From contig NZ_UXAW01000075.1 of NCBI RefSeq assembly GCF_900609055.1, forward strand, positions 20,442 to 84,441: a stretch of 64,000 nt of DNA, read 5' to 3'. Below the pieces are notes generated by a model. It did not search any database. It worked only from the letters and a program-made list of their open reading frames with translations, and was not told the DNA's origin. The translations under genes and the position numbers were made by a program. Positions 63,831 through 64,000 of this stretch are shown piece after piece. Position 1 is the first letter of the stretch. Each line of letters starts with the position of its first letter. The DNA is from Pseudogemmobacter humi. GTDB taxonomy: Bacteria; Pseudomonadota; Alphaproteobacteria; Rhodobacterales; Rhodobacteraceae.

Positions 63831-64000
63831 GGGCTTTATTGCACGAATCGTGCTGGATTCATCTTATGAATCCAGCGTGGTAGCTGTGCTGCATGAGTAA
63901 CCCCCCGCCGCCCGTCTGCAAGACCAGGAACTGGTCCGCTTATAACGACGCGCTCAGGCGGCGTGGTTCGCTGACGATCTGGTTCGATCCCGCGATGCCC
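63831..64000 (+). mobile_element. IS5-family insertion sequence, left end (continues beyond window)
   Basis: Starts near GGGCTTTATTGCACGAATCG, which resembles IS5-type terminal repeats, and runs to the window edge with a transposase start at 63893. The exact outer boundary cannot be proven without the right end. An 11-bp inverted repeat (63852-63862 with 63866-63876) lies between the terminus and the transposase ATG. Confidence 0.75.
63893..64000 (+). CDS. IS5-family transposase, N-terminal part (truncated by window end)
   Basis: 36 codons. After a short variable start the protein reads KTRNWSAYNDALRRRGSLTI followed by WFDPAM, the typical opening of IS5-group transposases (DDE type). The catalytic part lies outside the window. 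The upstream hairpin could restrain translation. Confidence 0.85.
   Translation, partial: MSNPPPPVCKTRNWSAYNDALRRRGSLTIWFDPAMP

Overview
The window is high-GC, densely packed alphaproteobacterial chromosome. Gene content and order point to the Rhodobacterales (Rhodobacter/Paracoccus/Roseobacter relatives). Supporting evidence includes the DUF4167-prmC-prfA block, a GlxA-type AraC regulator, a class II DAHP synthase, an FNR-type box before a di-heme cytochrome c peroxidase, sulfonate-degradation genes and an RTX-Hint protein. The sequence cannot fix genus or species. Most of it reads as core chromosome; only the right edge is clearly mobile.

Layout. 1-3587: end of lptD, then surA, pdxA and rsmA, the same order as the E. 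coli envelope/ribosome operon. 3631-6602 (minus): DUF4167 protein, prmC, prfA. 6634-9357 (minus): a DxD glycosyltransferase, a DUF6636 secreted protein and an M20 amidohydrolase; mazG follows on plus. 10345-13452 (minus): yicC, gmk, gamma-carbonic anhydrase and a PhoR-like kinase in one overlapping string. 13623-18116: PAS_5 protein, DAHP synthase, GlxA-family regulator, soluble PQQ sugar dehydrogenase. 18293-24349: a complete branched-chain amino-acid ABC operon (SBP, two ATPases, two permeases) with two small unknown secreted proteins interleaved. 24723-27863 (minus): a 1046-residue RTX/cadherin-like/Hint protein, then about 1.6 kb with no convincing gene up to tRNA-Leu(CAA). 29632-34518: zinc metallopeptidase, dsbB, dGTPase, an ErpA-type carrier, PaiB-like protein, SDR and a small unknown protein. 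34631-40275 (minus): a polyamine-type ABC operon (ATPase, two permeases, SBP) ending in a YtcJ-type amidohydrolase. 40555-44844: cytochrome c peroxidase, AbrB-type membrane protein, L,D-transpeptidase, and an RBBP9-type hydrolase coupled to two tiny membrane proteins.

45037-50742 is a single plus-strand operon that looks devoted to a C3 sulfonate: a CuyA-like PLP lyase, an Asp/Glu-racemase-family protein, a Tau-type ABC transporter and an HpsN-like histidinol-dehydrogenase homologue. It is the most interesting metabolic unit here, because the racemase sits translationally coupled to the cysteate lyase-like gene. An Xre/RES toxin-antitoxin pair follows at 50798-51914.

52016-63363 (minus): msrA, a second M20 amidohydrolase, an FAD oxidoreductase, a DUF3422 protein, proA, proB, obgE, two coupled GNAT acetyltransferases, rpmA, rplU and a DUF2059 protein. 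At 63519 lies tRNA-Ser(CGA). Its 3' end is fused to the C-terminal remnant of a serine recombinase, which is itself cut by an IS5-family element running off the window.

Non-coding structure worth noting: arrays of two or three back-to-back perfect palindromes at three intergenic sites, a dispersed extragenic motif in at least five copies, several strong bidirectional hairpins, and a 27-bp palindrome beside the FNR-like box upstream of the peroxidase.
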